The position numbers were made by a program, and so were the translations under genes. Positions 8,295-16,536 of a stretch of DNA of 64,000 bases are shown here, piece after piece. The DNA is taken from assembly GCA_015067145.1 (NCBI GenBank), contig SVNA01000001.1, positions 1 to 64,000 on the forward strand, read 5' to 3'. The notes under the pieces were generated by a model that saw only the letters and a list, made by a program, of their open reading frames with translations, was not told the DNA's origin and searched no databases. Origin of the DNA: Oscillospiraceae bacterium. Its GTDB lineage: Bacteria; Bacillota; Clostridia; Oscillospirales; Ruminococcaceae. The first letter of the stretch is position 1. Every line of letters starts with the position of its first letter.

Positions 8295-9335
8295 ATGAAA
8301 GATTTAATGAATACAGCTTCATACCATTTTGATCTGCCACAGGAGCTTATTGCTCAGACACCTGCAATTCCACGTGACAGCTGCAGGATGTTATGTGTAA
8401 ATAAAGATAAAACCGGTGACTATCAGGACAAAGTTTTTACAGATGTGCTGGATATGCTCAAGGCAGGTGATGTGCTTGTTCTCAACGATTCCAAGGTACT
8501 TCCTGCACGTCTTTACGGCAATAAAGTAACAGGTGCTGCCTGTGAAGTTCTTATGCTTAAACAGAAAGAACAGGATATCTGGGAATGTCTGGCAAAACCG
8601 GGAAGAAAACTTCGCAATGGTGATATTATCAATTTCAGCGACAGCTGTTTATCTGCCGAAATTATGGATACTCTTGAAAATGGCAATAAAATAGTTAAAT
8701 TTCATTATACAACCCAGACTCTTTTTGAAGCTCTTGATATTGTGGGCAAGCTTCCGTTGCCACACTACATTACAAAGGAGCTGGAAGATGGTTCTCTGTA
8801 TCAGACAGAATATGCAAAAATTCTTGGTTCTTCTGCTGCACCTACTGCTGGTCTTCATTTCACACACGAGCTTATGGCTAAACTGGAAGAAAAGGGTGTT
8901 ATTATCAAATATATCACTCTCCACGTTGGTCTTGGTACCTTCAGACCTGTAAAGGTTGACAATATTCTCCAGCATGAAATGCATAGTGAATGGTTTACAA
9001 TCCCTCAGGATACTGCTGACGAAATCAAAAAAGCCAAAGAAGAGGGAAGAAGGGTTATTTCTGTAGGCACAACAAGCACAAGAACCCTGGAATCCTGTTA
9101 TAAATTCCACGGTGATATCAAAGCATGCAGTATGGATACAAATATTTTTATCTATCCTGGTTATGAGTTCAAAGCTATCGACGGTCTTATCACAAACTTC
9201 CATCTTCCTGAAAGTACATTGATTATGCTGGTAAGTGCTTTGGCGGGATATGAAAACTGTATGGCAGCATATAAACACGCTGTTGAACAGAAATACCGTT
9301 TTTACAGCTTCGGCGATGCTATGATTATTCTTTAA
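8295..9335 (+). CDS. queA: S-adenosylmethionine:tRNA ribosyltransferase-isomerase
   Basis: The 346-aa QueA transfers and isomerises the ribosyl part of SAM onto 7-aminomethyl-7-deazaguanine in tRNA, giving epoxyqueuosine. Characteristic stretches are FDLPQELIAQTP at the N terminus, DVLVLNDSKVLPARL, SAAPTAGLHFT and HVGLGTFRPV, plus GTTSTRTLES near the C terminus. AGAGG precedes the ATG. An in-frame ATG 12 nt further on (MNTASYHF) is an alternative start. tgt follows after 9 nt, so the two queuosine steps are made from one transcript. Confidence 0.97.
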   Translation: MKDLMNTASYHFDLPQELIAQTPAIPRDSCRMLCVNKDKTGDYQDKVFTDVLDMLKAGDVLVLNDSKVLPARLYGNKVTGAACEVLMLKQKEQDIWECLAKPGRKLRNGDIINFSDSCLSAEIMDTLENGNKIVKFHYTTQTLFEALDIVGKLPLPHYITKELEDGSLYQTEYAKILGSSAAPTAGLHFTHELMAKLEEKGVIIKYITLHVGLGTFRPVKVDNILQHEMHSEWFTIPQDTADEIKKAKEEGRRVISVGTTSTRTLESCYKFHGDIKACSMDTNIFIYPGYEFKAIDGLITNFHLPESTLIMLVSALAGYENCMAAYKHAVEQKYRFYSFGDAMIIL

Positions 9336-9344
9336 GAGGTTAAT

Positions 9345-10478
9345 ATGTCATATAAACTTATAAAAAATGTTAATACAGCAAGAAGAGGGGAATTTACCAC
9401 TGTTCATGGTACGGTACAGACTCCTGCTTTTATGAATGTTGCAACTACAGCGGCAATAAAAGGCGGACTTTCCACAAAGGACCTTGAAGATATTCGTTGT
9501 CAGGTTATGCTCTGTAACACATATCATCTCCATCTGCGTCCAACCGATAAAATTGTTCACCAGCTTGGCGGTCTGCATCAGTTTACAAACTGGCAGAGAC
9601 CAATTCTTACAGACAGCGGCGGTTTTCAGGTTTTCTCACTTGCAAAACTTCGTAAAATAAAAGAAGAAGGTGTATACTTTTCTTCCCATATTGACGGCAG
9701 AAAAATCTTTATGGGTCCTGAAGAAAGTATGCAGATTCAGTCACATCTGGCTTCCACTATAGCAATGGCTTTTGATGAATGTGTAGAAAATCCGGCACAG
9801 CATTCCTATTCCAAAGAATCCTGTGCACGAACAACCCGCTGGCTTAAACGCTGCAAAACAGAGATGGACAGACTCAACAGTCTTGATACTACAATTAATA
9901 AAAACCAGATGCTTTTCGGCATCAATCAGGGTTGCTGTTTTGATGATCTGCGTGTAAATCACATGAAAGAAATTCGCGAACTTGACCTTGACGGTTATGC
10001 AATCGGAGGCCTTGCAGTTGGTGAACCTAAAGAGGAGATGTACCATGTTATTTCTGTTGTTGAAGAACATATGCCTAAAGATAAAATCAGATATCTTATG
10101 GGTGTAGGTACTCCGGGAAATATCATCGAAGCAGTACGCCGTGGTGTTGATATATTTGACTGTGTAATGCCAAGCAGAAATGCTCGTCACGGTCATCTCA
10201 ATACATGGAACGGTATTATCAATATCAAAAATGCCAAGTATCAGCTGGACACAGAACCAATCGACCCTGAATGTGACTGTCCTGTATGCAGAACCTACTC
10301 AAAGGCATATATCCGTCATCTTTTCAAGGCTGACGAAATGCTTGCAATGAGACTTGCAGTTATGCACAATCTTTATTTCTATAATAATCTCATGGAAAAA
10401 ATCAGAGAAGCCCTTGATAATGATACATTTGAAGATTTTTATAGAAAATATGTGAATTTGTTGGATACACGTATATAA
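9345..10478 (+). CDS. tgt: Queuine tRNA-guanine transglycosylase
   Basis: Tgt exchanges guanine 34 of GUN-anticodon tRNAs (including the tRNA-Asp(GTC) in this window) for the queuosine precursor preQ1. The 377-aa protein shows the catalytic aspartate in ILTDSGGFQVFSL (Asp90), YAIGGLAVGE for base recognition, and the zinc site CDCPVC with the later His. It follows queA by 9 nt with its own AAGAGG site. The gene is complete and of normal length. Confidence 0.97.
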   Translation: MSYKLIKNVNTARRGEFTTVHGTVQTPAFMNVATTAAIKGGLSTKDLEDIRCQVMLCNTYHLHLRPTDKIVHQLGGLHQFTNWQRPILTDSGGFQVFSLAKLRKIKEEGVYFSSHIDGRKIFMGPEESMQIQSHLASTIAMAFDECVENPAQHSYSKESCARTTRWLKRCKTEMDRLNSLDTTINKNQMLFGINQGCCFDDLRVNHMKEIRELDLDGYAIGGLAVGEPKEEMYHVISVVEEHMPKDKIRYLMGVGTPGNIIEAVRRGVDIFDCVMPSRNARHGHLNTWNGIINIKNAKYQLDTEPIDPECDCPVCRTYSKAYIRHLFKADEMLAMRLAVMHNLYFYNNLMEKIREALDNDTFEDFYRKYVNLLDTRI

Positions 10479-10482
10479 ATTA

Positions 10483-10511
10483 TTGCAAAATAATGTAAAC
10501 AGTGTTATAAT
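10483..10511 (+). promoter_or_regulatory. Promoter of yajC
   Basis: TTGCAA, 17-nt spacer, consensus TATAAT, ending 31 nt before the yajC ATG. It lies only 4 nt after the tgt stop, so yajC can be transcribed independently of queA-tgt. Confidence 0.8.
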
Positions 10512-10541
10512 ATTTTTTAGTCTATTAGGAGGTAAAAAGCT

Positions 10542-10847
10542 ATGTACTTTATGTTGGAAACAGCAGCAACAACAGGCGCTCTCGTAAGCAGCATCCTGCC
10601 ATTTGCTCTCGTTCTTGTTCTTATGTACTTCATGATTATCCGTCCACAGAAAAAAAAGGATAAGAAAATGGAAGAAATGAGAAGCAGCATCGAAATTGGT
10701 GATACAGTAACAACAATCGGTGGTATTGTTGGTCTTGTTGTAGCTATCAAAGAAGATACAATCGTTCTTGAAACAGGCACAGACAGAAGCAAAATCCGTT
10801 TCAAAAGATGGGCTATCTCTGAAGTTAACAAACTTTCAGACAAATAA
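10542..10847 (+). CDS. yajC: Preprotein translocase subunit YajC
   Basis: YajC (101 aa) is the small single-span membrane partner of SecDF. One membrane segment (about residues 11-28) is followed by the family signature FMIIRPQKKKDKKMEEM and the motif GDTVTTIGGIVGLVV. The start has a strong TAGGAGG site. Placement after tgt is the usual order in many bacteria, but no secD or secF follows here. A terminator-like hairpin lies directly after the stop. Confidence 0.95.
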   Translation: MYFMLETAATTGALVSSILPFALVLVLMYFMIIRPQKKKDKKMEEMRSSIEIGDTVTTIGGIVGLVVAIKEDTIVLETGTDRSKIRFKRWAISEVNKLSDK

Positions 10848-10853
10848 GCGAAT

Positions 10854-10908
10854 AAAAACACCTTTTACCGAATACAATGTATTGTGTTCCGGTAGGAGGT
10901 GTTTTTTT
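10854..10908 (+). terminator. Terminator after yajC that contains the next gene's ribosome binding site
   Basis: AAAACACCT pairs with AGGTGTTTT, and inside it TACCG pairs with CGGTA, with a further ACAAT/ATTGT pairing near the tip. A run of seven T follows. The 3' arm includes the AGGAGG (10894-10899) that is the only good Shine-Dalgarno for the gene starting at 10907, so the same hairpin could both end transcription and hide a ribosome binding site. Confidence 0.75.
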
Positions 10909-11302
10909 GTTGCAGAAAATCATATTTGATAAAACTGATATTATAAAAACAATTATCAGGTTTTTAATTATATCATTATTATGTATTATAACAGTTATAT
11001 TTTTGTTTTGTATTGCAGCTATTATAATTTCAAGAATAAATTTTTCCTATGAGATTCTGGCACCAGTCACAACCGCTGTTTTGGCAGTTGCTGCAACTTT
11101 TGATGGCTTTTTAATATCCAGATGGTATAAAGAAAACGGTTTGATTTGGGGTGTTTTTGCAGGGGTCGTTATATTTATGTACATTGTATTTACATCATTA
11201 AATTATGATGTGTTCGATATATCAAATCAATTTATTACAAAATTGATTACAGTAATCTCAGCCGGAGCAATCGGCGGAATTATAGGAGTTAATATAAACT
11301 GA
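10907..11302 (+). CDS. TIGR04086-like four-helix membrane protein
   Basis: This is a 131-aa very hydrophobic protein with about four membrane segments and Gly-rich C-terminal helix AGAIGGIIGVNIN. Small proteins of this kind (annotated TIGR04086) often follow yajC in Clostridia; their function is unknown. The track start ATG 10877 lies inside the terminator hairpin loop. I prefer TTG 10907 (or TTG 10910), 8-11 nt after AGGAGG, as the real start. The next gene follows after 13 nt. Confidence 0.65.
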   Translation: MLQKIIFDKTDIIKTIIRFLIISLLCIITVIFLFCIAAIIISRINFSYEILAPVTTAVLAVAATFDGFLISRWYKENGLIWGVFAGVVIFMYIVFTSLNYDVFDISNQFITKLITVISAGAIGGIIGVNIN

Positions 11303-11315
11303 AGGCTGATGTTTT

Positions 11316-11822
11316 ATGGTGAATAAAAAATTCAACAATAAAAAAATTATTAATGCCGAAAAATATATTTTTTTATTGCTTTTGCTAAGCTATATAACAG
11401 GTATATGTATAGGAAGCTTTTTTGTTTTCAGCAATAATGAAAATGCAAAGTTTACAAATGTACTGATATCTCAAAAGGATTTTAAAGTCTTACTGTATTT
11501 TATTATAGCATTGTTACTTAAATATTCCGGCGTATTAAGCGGCATGCTAAGTATTTTACCATTGTTTTTAGGAATTCAGAATGCAGCAAACTATAGTTGC
11601 TGTATATTGAATATATCTGATACAAAATACAAAACAGCGTTTACAATACTCAAAGATACGGCGATTGTAATGCTGCTTGTATTTTACATAATCATTATAA
11701 TAAATCAGATAATTAATAAGAAATATATCTTAAAAAAAGATATAAAATATTTTACGGTATATTTTATTGCGGCAACAGTTATAATAGTGTTAGGAAATAT
11801 ACTGAAAAAATTTATTTTTTAG
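11316..11822 (+). CDS. Small multi-span membrane protein, possibly SpoIIM-like
   Basis: The product (168 aa) is Lys/Asn-rich at the N terminus with about five hydrophobic segments, and I do not recognise it with certainty. The opening ILLLLSYITGICIGSFF-type helix and the LLLKYSGVLSGMLSILPLFLG helix recall the layout of stage II sporulation protein M, and spoIIM commonly lies next to xerD in endospore-formers. Against this, it is shorter than typical SpoIIM and lacks an obvious signature. It follows the TIGR04086-like gene by 13 nt and its last 11 nt overlap the convergent recombinase gene. Confidence 0.5.
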   Translation: MVNKKFNNKKIINAEKYIFLLLLLSYITGICIGSFFVFSNNENAKFTNVLISQKDFKVLLYFIIALLLKYSGVLSGMLSILPLFLGIQNAANYSCCILNISDTKYKTAFTILKDTAIVMLLVFYIIIIINQIINKKYILKKDIKYFTVYFIAATVIIVLGNILKKFIF

Positions 11823-12813
11823 GTTTTTTAAAAGTGGCAAGGGGAGAAGACTTTGCTGCTTTTTTTATTGCCTCGTCAGAAATATGTGTATATATTTCGG
11901 TTGTAGATACATGTTCATGACCTAAAATTTCTTTCAGGGCAAGCATATCAGCATTGCCGGAACGATATAACAGCGTTGCTGCCGTGTGACGTAGTTTATG
12001 GGCGGAAAATCCCATCTGACTTAATCCTGCACGCTGAAGACATTCTTCGACAACCTGTTCAATACGTCTTGCAGACATACGTTTTTTAGTTCTTTTTGAT
12101 ATAAATAAAGCTGGCTCGGAAGCAGGGGAAACAATGGTATTTCTGACAGCTAAATAATCATTTACAGAAGATACACATGCATCGTTAAGATATACAAATC
12201 TTTCTTTGTTGCCTTTACCGATAATCCTTAAGGTATCATTATTGATATCTTTAATATTAATTCCGGCCAATTCCGACAAACGCATACCACAGCTTAAAAA
12301 TAATAGAATAATGCAATAGTCTCTTTCTGCAAAATTACTTTGTGTATTATTTAACAATTCGATACTTTGTTCTAAAGTAAGATATTTAGGTAATCTTTTT
12401 TTCATTGATGGCATTTCAATATGTTCAGCAGGGTTGTGTTGCAGCTGATTGGTTTTTACTGTTAAATATTTAAAATAACTGCGGATACTGCTGATTTTAC
12501 GTGAACGGGATGCTGCTGAGTTTTTTCGTTCATTGGTAACAAAATATAAAAACTCCAATATTTCTGACTGTGTAACTTTTGAAATAAATTCTAAATCAAT
12601 ATCAGAAATTGATACATCGTTAATAATATTATTATCAATGCAGTTATTACGTTTCTGAATAAGAAATTTAAAAAACAGCTGCAGGTCAATAAAATTTCCT
12701 TCAACGGTTCTTGGAGACAAACCTTTGATAGTCTGTGAATAATAAAGAAATTCTTTTAACACACTTGGTGCATTAGAATAATCAGAATAGATTTTTGCAG
12801 AAGTATTTGGCAT
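11812..12813 (-). CDS. Tyrosine recombinase XerC/XerD family
   Basis: This 333-aa site-specific recombinase has an N-terminal SAM-like core-binding domain (about 10-115) and a C-terminal catalytic domain. The full R-K-H-R-H-Y set is visible: CGMRLSELAG, GKGNKERFV, AHKLRHTAAT, LGHEHVSTTEIYTHIS. It is the size and type of chromosomal Xer recombinases that resolve chromosome dimers, and there is no phage or transposon context. AAGGAG sits 8 nt before the ATG. It is the first gene of the long - strand half, converges with the + strand genes, and has a perfect inverted repeat 45 bp upstream. XerC versus XerD cannot be decided. Confidence 0.88.
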   Translation of the reverse strand: MPNTSAKIYSDYSNAPSVLKEFLYYSQTIKGLSPRTVEGNFIDLQLFFKFLIQKRNNCIDNNIINDVSISDIDLEFISKVTQSEILEFLYFVTNERKNSAASRSRKISSIRSYFKYLTVKTNQLQHNPAEHIEMPSMKKRLPKYLTLEQSIELLNNTQSNFAERDYCIILLFLSCGMRLSELAGINIKDINNDTLRIIGKGNKERFVYLNDACVSSVNDYLAVRNTIVSPASEPALFISKRTKKRMSARRIEQVVEECLQRAGLSQMGFSAHKLRHTAATLLYRSGNADMLALKEILGHEHVSTTEIYTHISDEAIKKAAKSSPLATFKKPKK

Positions 12814-12857
12814 ATTATAAACTCCTTATATGTTAAAGTTAATGCTTTCATCTTCTC

Positions 12858-12887
12858 AATTTCGCTAAATTTTTATTTAGCGAAATT
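12858..12887. repeat. Perfect inverted repeat upstream of the Xer gene; dif-like candidate
   Basis: AATTTCGCTAAAT and ATTTAGCGAAATT form perfect 13-bp arms around TTTT. Read as a Xer site it is 11 + 6 + 11: ATTTCGCTAAA / TTTTTA / TTTAGCGAAAT. The right arm shares about 7 of 11 bases with the XerD-arm sequence I recall from E. coli dif. No T run follows on either strand, which argues against a plain terminator. A regulatory operator for the recombinase gene is the main alternative. Confidence 0.5.
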
Positions 12888-12897
12888 ACTACAATAA

Positions 12898-12941
12898 AAT
12901 TATAGCACACTCACCTGAATTTTTCAAGTAAATGTGCTATT
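12898..12941 (-). terminator. Probable terminator of the surface-glycan operon (after fucU)
   Basis: ATAGCACA and TGTGCTAT form an 8-bp outer stem enclosing a weaker inner pairing. On the - strand it is followed by ATAATTTTATT. It lies 84 nt beyond the fucU stop and would separate the glycan operon from the recombinase gene. Confidence 0.5.
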
Positions 12942-13023
12942 TAAAAAGATTTTAATATTATCAAAAATATTAATGAAATTTTTATAAGTATTTACTGAAC
13001 ACTTAAAACAATTTTGATACCAA

Positions 13024-13464
13024 TTATTTTATAACACCTTTTACAATAAGAATATTTCCGTACTGTCTTTCTTCCCCTGTCTGAATTACAGCATAGGCAT
13101 TCTTTGTTCTGTTATAAAATTCATTGCGTTCAATTTTCCCCAATGCTGTAAAATCATTATCCATTTTAAGTAATATGTTTTTATAAATATCCCAGACTTC
13201 TGGAGTTGGCATACCTTTGGCCTTATCTCCATCAGTTAAATCCATAACATTTGCCGGAAACTCTACATAATTATCCAGCGGGAACAGTTCAGCAATAGCT
13301 TCCAATAATTGAGAGCCATCAATTCCCGGGCATCTTACCAATCGTTTTGCTACTGTTTCTGCTGGAAAATTGGCGTCAGCAATTACCAATTCATCACCGT
13401 GACCCATATCACAAAGGATTTTTAAAATATCACCGGTAAGTATTTTGCTAATTCCTTTAAGCAT
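13024..13464 (-). CDS. fucU: L-fucose mutarotase, RbsD/FucU family
   Basis: This 146-aa RbsD/FucU protein interconverts the alpha and beta anomers of a free sugar. MLKGI...LT.D.L..L.DMGHGDELVIADANFP is the family N terminus, with the catalytic His in MGHGDE (about residue 22). The fucose rather than ribose form is inferred from the gene 12 nt upstream, a fucokinase/GDP-fucose pyrophosphorylase that needs the beta anomer. AAGGAG precedes the ATG. It is the last gene of the glycan operon, followed by a putative terminator. Confidence 0.88.
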   Translation of the reverse strand: MLKGISKILTGDILKILCDMGHGDELVIADANFPAETVAKRLVRCPGIDGSQLLEAIAELFPLDNYVEFPANVMDLTDGDKAKGMPTPEVWDIYKNILLKMDNDFTALGKIERNEFYNRTKNAYAVIQTGEERQYGNILIVKGVIK

Positions 13465-13476
13465 TATATCATCTCC

Positions 13477-16400
13477 TTAGATTAATTCTGCATTCCATAC
13501 ATCAACATCAGCATCCTGAAACACTTCTTTCAGTCTGTTGTGTACATCGGTTTTACTTACACCTTTTTTCAAAATTGCCTGCAGAAATCCACCGCCGCCT
13601 GCACCGCTGACAAGACGACCGCATATTAGATCATCAATGCTTTCATAGATCTGATCAATCAAAGTGTTTGTACTTCCTTCATCAATCATTTTTGAAAGAC
13701 TCCAATGATAATCCATCAACTCAGCAAAATCATCAATATGACCACGTTCAAGTTCAAATTTCATCAATGCAGCTACGCGTTGAATTTCGTTTAGAGCATA
13801 TATCGAATCGGGTTCATTGCCAATATATCTTCCGACAACATCTCGCAGCAGATTTCTGGCCAATCTTCTTTGACCTGTATATATCAGAACAAACCTTTCA
13901 TTTAATTCTTTTCTTGTTTCTTCTGAAATATCAATGTGTTTTACTTTTATATTCTGCTGTATTCCCGGCATAGTTGTAATATATTTTATACCTTCAGACA
14001 ATCCGCCAACCTGATCTTGCCATCCGCCACCGGTTGCCATAATCTGCTCCATACAAAGCACATGGCTGTATAAGTCTGCCTCGGTGTATTCTATGCCCAT
14101 AAATTCAAATATAGCTTTTACACAAGCACCTGAAAGTATGCTGCTCGTTCCAAGTCCGCTGCCTTTAGGCACATTGGTAACCTCAGAATTCAGTTTGAAA
14201 CCACCACCGATACGCATAAAAATCTCTTCAAGGTTACCGCCGATGTTTGGGATAATTCCACATGCGATCAAAGCAGCCTTCTGCAAGGCAAATGGATCAT
14301 AAGGGTCACCTGTGTTCTGTAATTCTTTCAAATTATCAAACTCGCCATAAACATCCATATCCTTACTGGAGAAAATGATTTTATGTTCAGCGATTTTTTC
14401 CAGGGTTACCTCTACAGGCATTTCACCATTTAAAAGAATTGCTGAATTTAGGACAGTACCGCCATTTTCGTTACAATAAGGAGGTGTATCACTCCATCCT
14501 CCACCCCAGTTTACACGAAGAGGTAATTTTACAGTATGTTTGTCGATAATAATTTTACAGTTATCATTAAACTTTAAATTGTTAATAGAGCTGTCAAGTA
14601 TAGTATTCTGAATAATTTTAAAGCATTCAGAAATGTGAGCTTCACCTTCCTGGCTGTTTAATGCATTTCCCAAATAATAATGTAGTCTTAATGCTCTGCT
14701 GTAATCAGTATTGTCAATGGTATTGTTAAGCCATTCTTTTTGTATTTTTGACAAGCTTTTTGTATTAATAATGTTTTGGGATTTGGTACATACTTCCCTG
14801 CTGTCAATCAGATTTGACAGTTTGTCCATACATACCAGTTCCTGCATTCTGTTATCCCAATCGATAATAGCTACAGGGTCTGCATCACAAAATCCTGACT
14901 GTAAGGATTTTCTTTCTGAAGTAATCCAACTGTTAATATCACCTTTATTCTTTATGATATTATACAGGTTTATAGCTGCAGTAACTGCTTCATCAATAGT
15001 ATCGCACACCGGATAAAGTTTTGCATTCCAGATTGAATGTTCTTCGTTACCCCACAATACATCTTCTGATATACCATAATCAGTCAAAAAACTGGTAAGT
15101 GATACTCCAAAAAGTTTACAATCATTGTCAAGGGTGTCTTTTGGATTATCTTCTATTCCCCATATTCTCACAACAAATTTTCCATCACGCTGTTTTAATC
15201 CATGAAGAATAACATCGGATGGAATGTTTTTATTGTATATATCGACATAAGAGATTATACAGTTGTTTCCAATAACTGAATTTCCGTGCACATAGCTTAC
15301 TTCAAGATAACTGTTTTCACCTACTAATGCATTGTCAGACAAAATACTGTTATATCCTGCTATATTATTTTTTATACTGCTGTTAACCTGTCTGTTCCAG
15401 CCCAAAACAGAATAGTCAGATATATCTTTAGACATAAGAGAAAGTATCTCTTTGGATGTTCCAAAATGAATAAATTTAGCAGGAGCAAGACGCAACAACT
15501 TAAGATTGTAGCAATTTAAAGCATTCCACACTTTTTTTCTTGCAACAAGCAATTCATCACTGTATTCCCCTTCAGGTTTTTCATTATAAAATTCTTCAAG
15601 GGTAGCATCTGTTGCCAATGGATAAATAAAATCCCCATACAATGATAATCTTACTTTATCATTTACATAGCTGTTAAATTTTTCGGTGCAAAAACATCCA
15701 TTTTCTGATATAAGCGAATACAGAGCTTTAAGTATATCTTTAGAAAAAATTACAGCACCGGTATCTATATCTACTTTATTGTATTCGTTAACGGCTCCGA
15801 ATTTAACAAGTGAATCCACAGACTGCTTATGTAAAAAACGTTTTACATTTCCGTATTCTCCACGCAGAAACACACCATGGTTCTTTCCTGTTTCAACATC
15901 TTCTTTGAAAGAAATTGCAGCTGCATTTTTACCGGAAAAATCAATCTGCAACGGATTAAAGAAAAGCAAAACATCGCCGGATAACAACAGCATACCCTCT
16001 TTTATTCTTGAAGGTATTGATGCTGTAGAAATCATAAATTCATCAAATAAAGTAGACAATCTACCGTTATCAAGTTGATGCGGTACAGGCGAAAAAAGCT
16101 TGCCTAAAGCAGAATACTGAGGTACTCGCTTGCTGTCCCCGCCGCTGTGAATAACAAGTATACGAAGATTTGAGAAATCATTTTCTTCTAATCCTTTTTC
16201 TTTTTGTTTTTCAGCTATATATCTGATAACAGATAATGTTGCACCACCAGAACCCACACGTTTACCGTCCGGATCAGGTATCACAGCAAAATGCGTACGC
16301 AAAGGCAACAGACCTTTGGTTTTGCGTTCATTAATCTGAACTGTAAAACCTTCTGCCTGCTGCTCATTTGATGCCGTAAGAATTATATAATCCCAACAAG

Positions 16401-16488
16401 GAAAATTTGCATTGGAAACAGAACGAATATAGTCATCCTGGGCATCTTTATACGATTGAGCTAAAAAGAGGTTTGATTGAGTTGGCAT
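13477..16488 (-). CDS. fkp: Bifunctional L-fucokinase / GDP-L-fucose pyrophosphorylase
   Basis: At 1003 aa it makes GDP-L-fucose from free L-fucose: phosphorylation to fucose-1-phosphate, then transfer of GMP. The N-terminal fucose pyrophosphorylase domain has the nucleotide motif VGSGGATLS (about 78-86). The C-terminal GHMP-kinase domain (from about 645) has LPLRVNWGGGWSDTPPY and the ATP loop PKGSGLGTSSILSG, with GAGGGGF near the end. This is the architecture of Bacteroides fragilis Fkp. ATG 16488 lies 6 nt after GGAG. The track start is a TTG within that site. fucU follows after 12 nt. The pair supplies activated fucose, presumably to the glycan made by the upstream genes. Confidence 0.93.
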   Translation of the reverse strand: MPTQSNLFLAQSYKDAQDDYIRSVSNANFPCWDYIILTASNEQQAEGFTVQINERKTKGLLPLRTHFAVIPDPDGKRVGSGGATLSVIRYIAEKQKEKGLEENDFSNLRILVIHSGGDSKRVPQYSALGKLFSPVPHQLDNGRLSTLFDEFMISTASIPSRIKEGMLLLSGDVLLFFNPLQIDFSGKNAAAISFKEDVETGKNHGVFLRGEYGNVKRFLHKQSVDSLVKFGAVNEYNKVDIDTGAVIFSKDILKALYSLISENGCFCTEKFNSYVNDKVRLSLYGDFIYPLATDATLEEFYNEKPEGEYSDELLVARKKVWNALNCYNLKLLRLAPAKFIHFGTSKEILSLMSKDISDYSVLGWNRQVNSSIKNNIAGYNSILSDNALVGENSYLEVSYVHGNSVIGNNCIISYVDIYNKNIPSDVILHGLKQRDGKFVVRIWGIEDNPKDTLDNDCKLFGVSLTSFLTDYGISEDVLWGNEEHSIWNAKLYPVCDTIDEAVTAAINLYNIIKNKGDINSWITSERKSLQSGFCDADPVAIIDWDNRMQELVCMDKLSNLIDSREVCTKSQNIINTKSLSKIQKEWLNNTIDNTDYSRALRLHYYLGNALNSQEGEAHISECFKIIQNTILDSSINNLKFNDNCKIIIDKHTVKLPLRVNWGGGWSDTPPYCNENGGTVLNSAILLNGEMPVEVTLEKIAEHKIIFSSKDMDVYGEFDNLKELQNTGDPYDPFALQKAALIACGIIPNIGGNLEEIFMRIGGGFKLNSEVTNVPKGSGLGTSSILSGACVKAIFEFMGIEYTEADLYSHVLCMEQIMATGGGWQDQVGGLSEGIKYITTMPGIQQNIKVKHIDISEETRKELNERFVLIYTGQRRLARNLLRDVVGRYIGNEPDSIYALNEIQRVAALMKFELERGHIDDFAELMDYHWSLSKMIDEGSTNTLIDQIYESIDDLICGRLVSGAGGGGFLQAILKKGVSKTDVHNRLKEVFQDADVDVWNAELI

Positions 16489-16536
16489 AGTTGTCTCCAA
16501 AATATATCAATAAATTTGTTTTAAATATTTTAGTTA

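Noticed and set aside
10877-10906. ATG start of the TIGR04086-like ORF
   Set aside because: It is inside the yajC terminator hairpin and upstream of the AGGAGG site; TTG 10907/10910 fits better.
11812-12813. Integrase of a prophage or integrative element
   Set aside because: No phage or conjugation genes, no tRNA attachment site and no direct repeats nearby; the motifs fit a chromosomal Xer protein.
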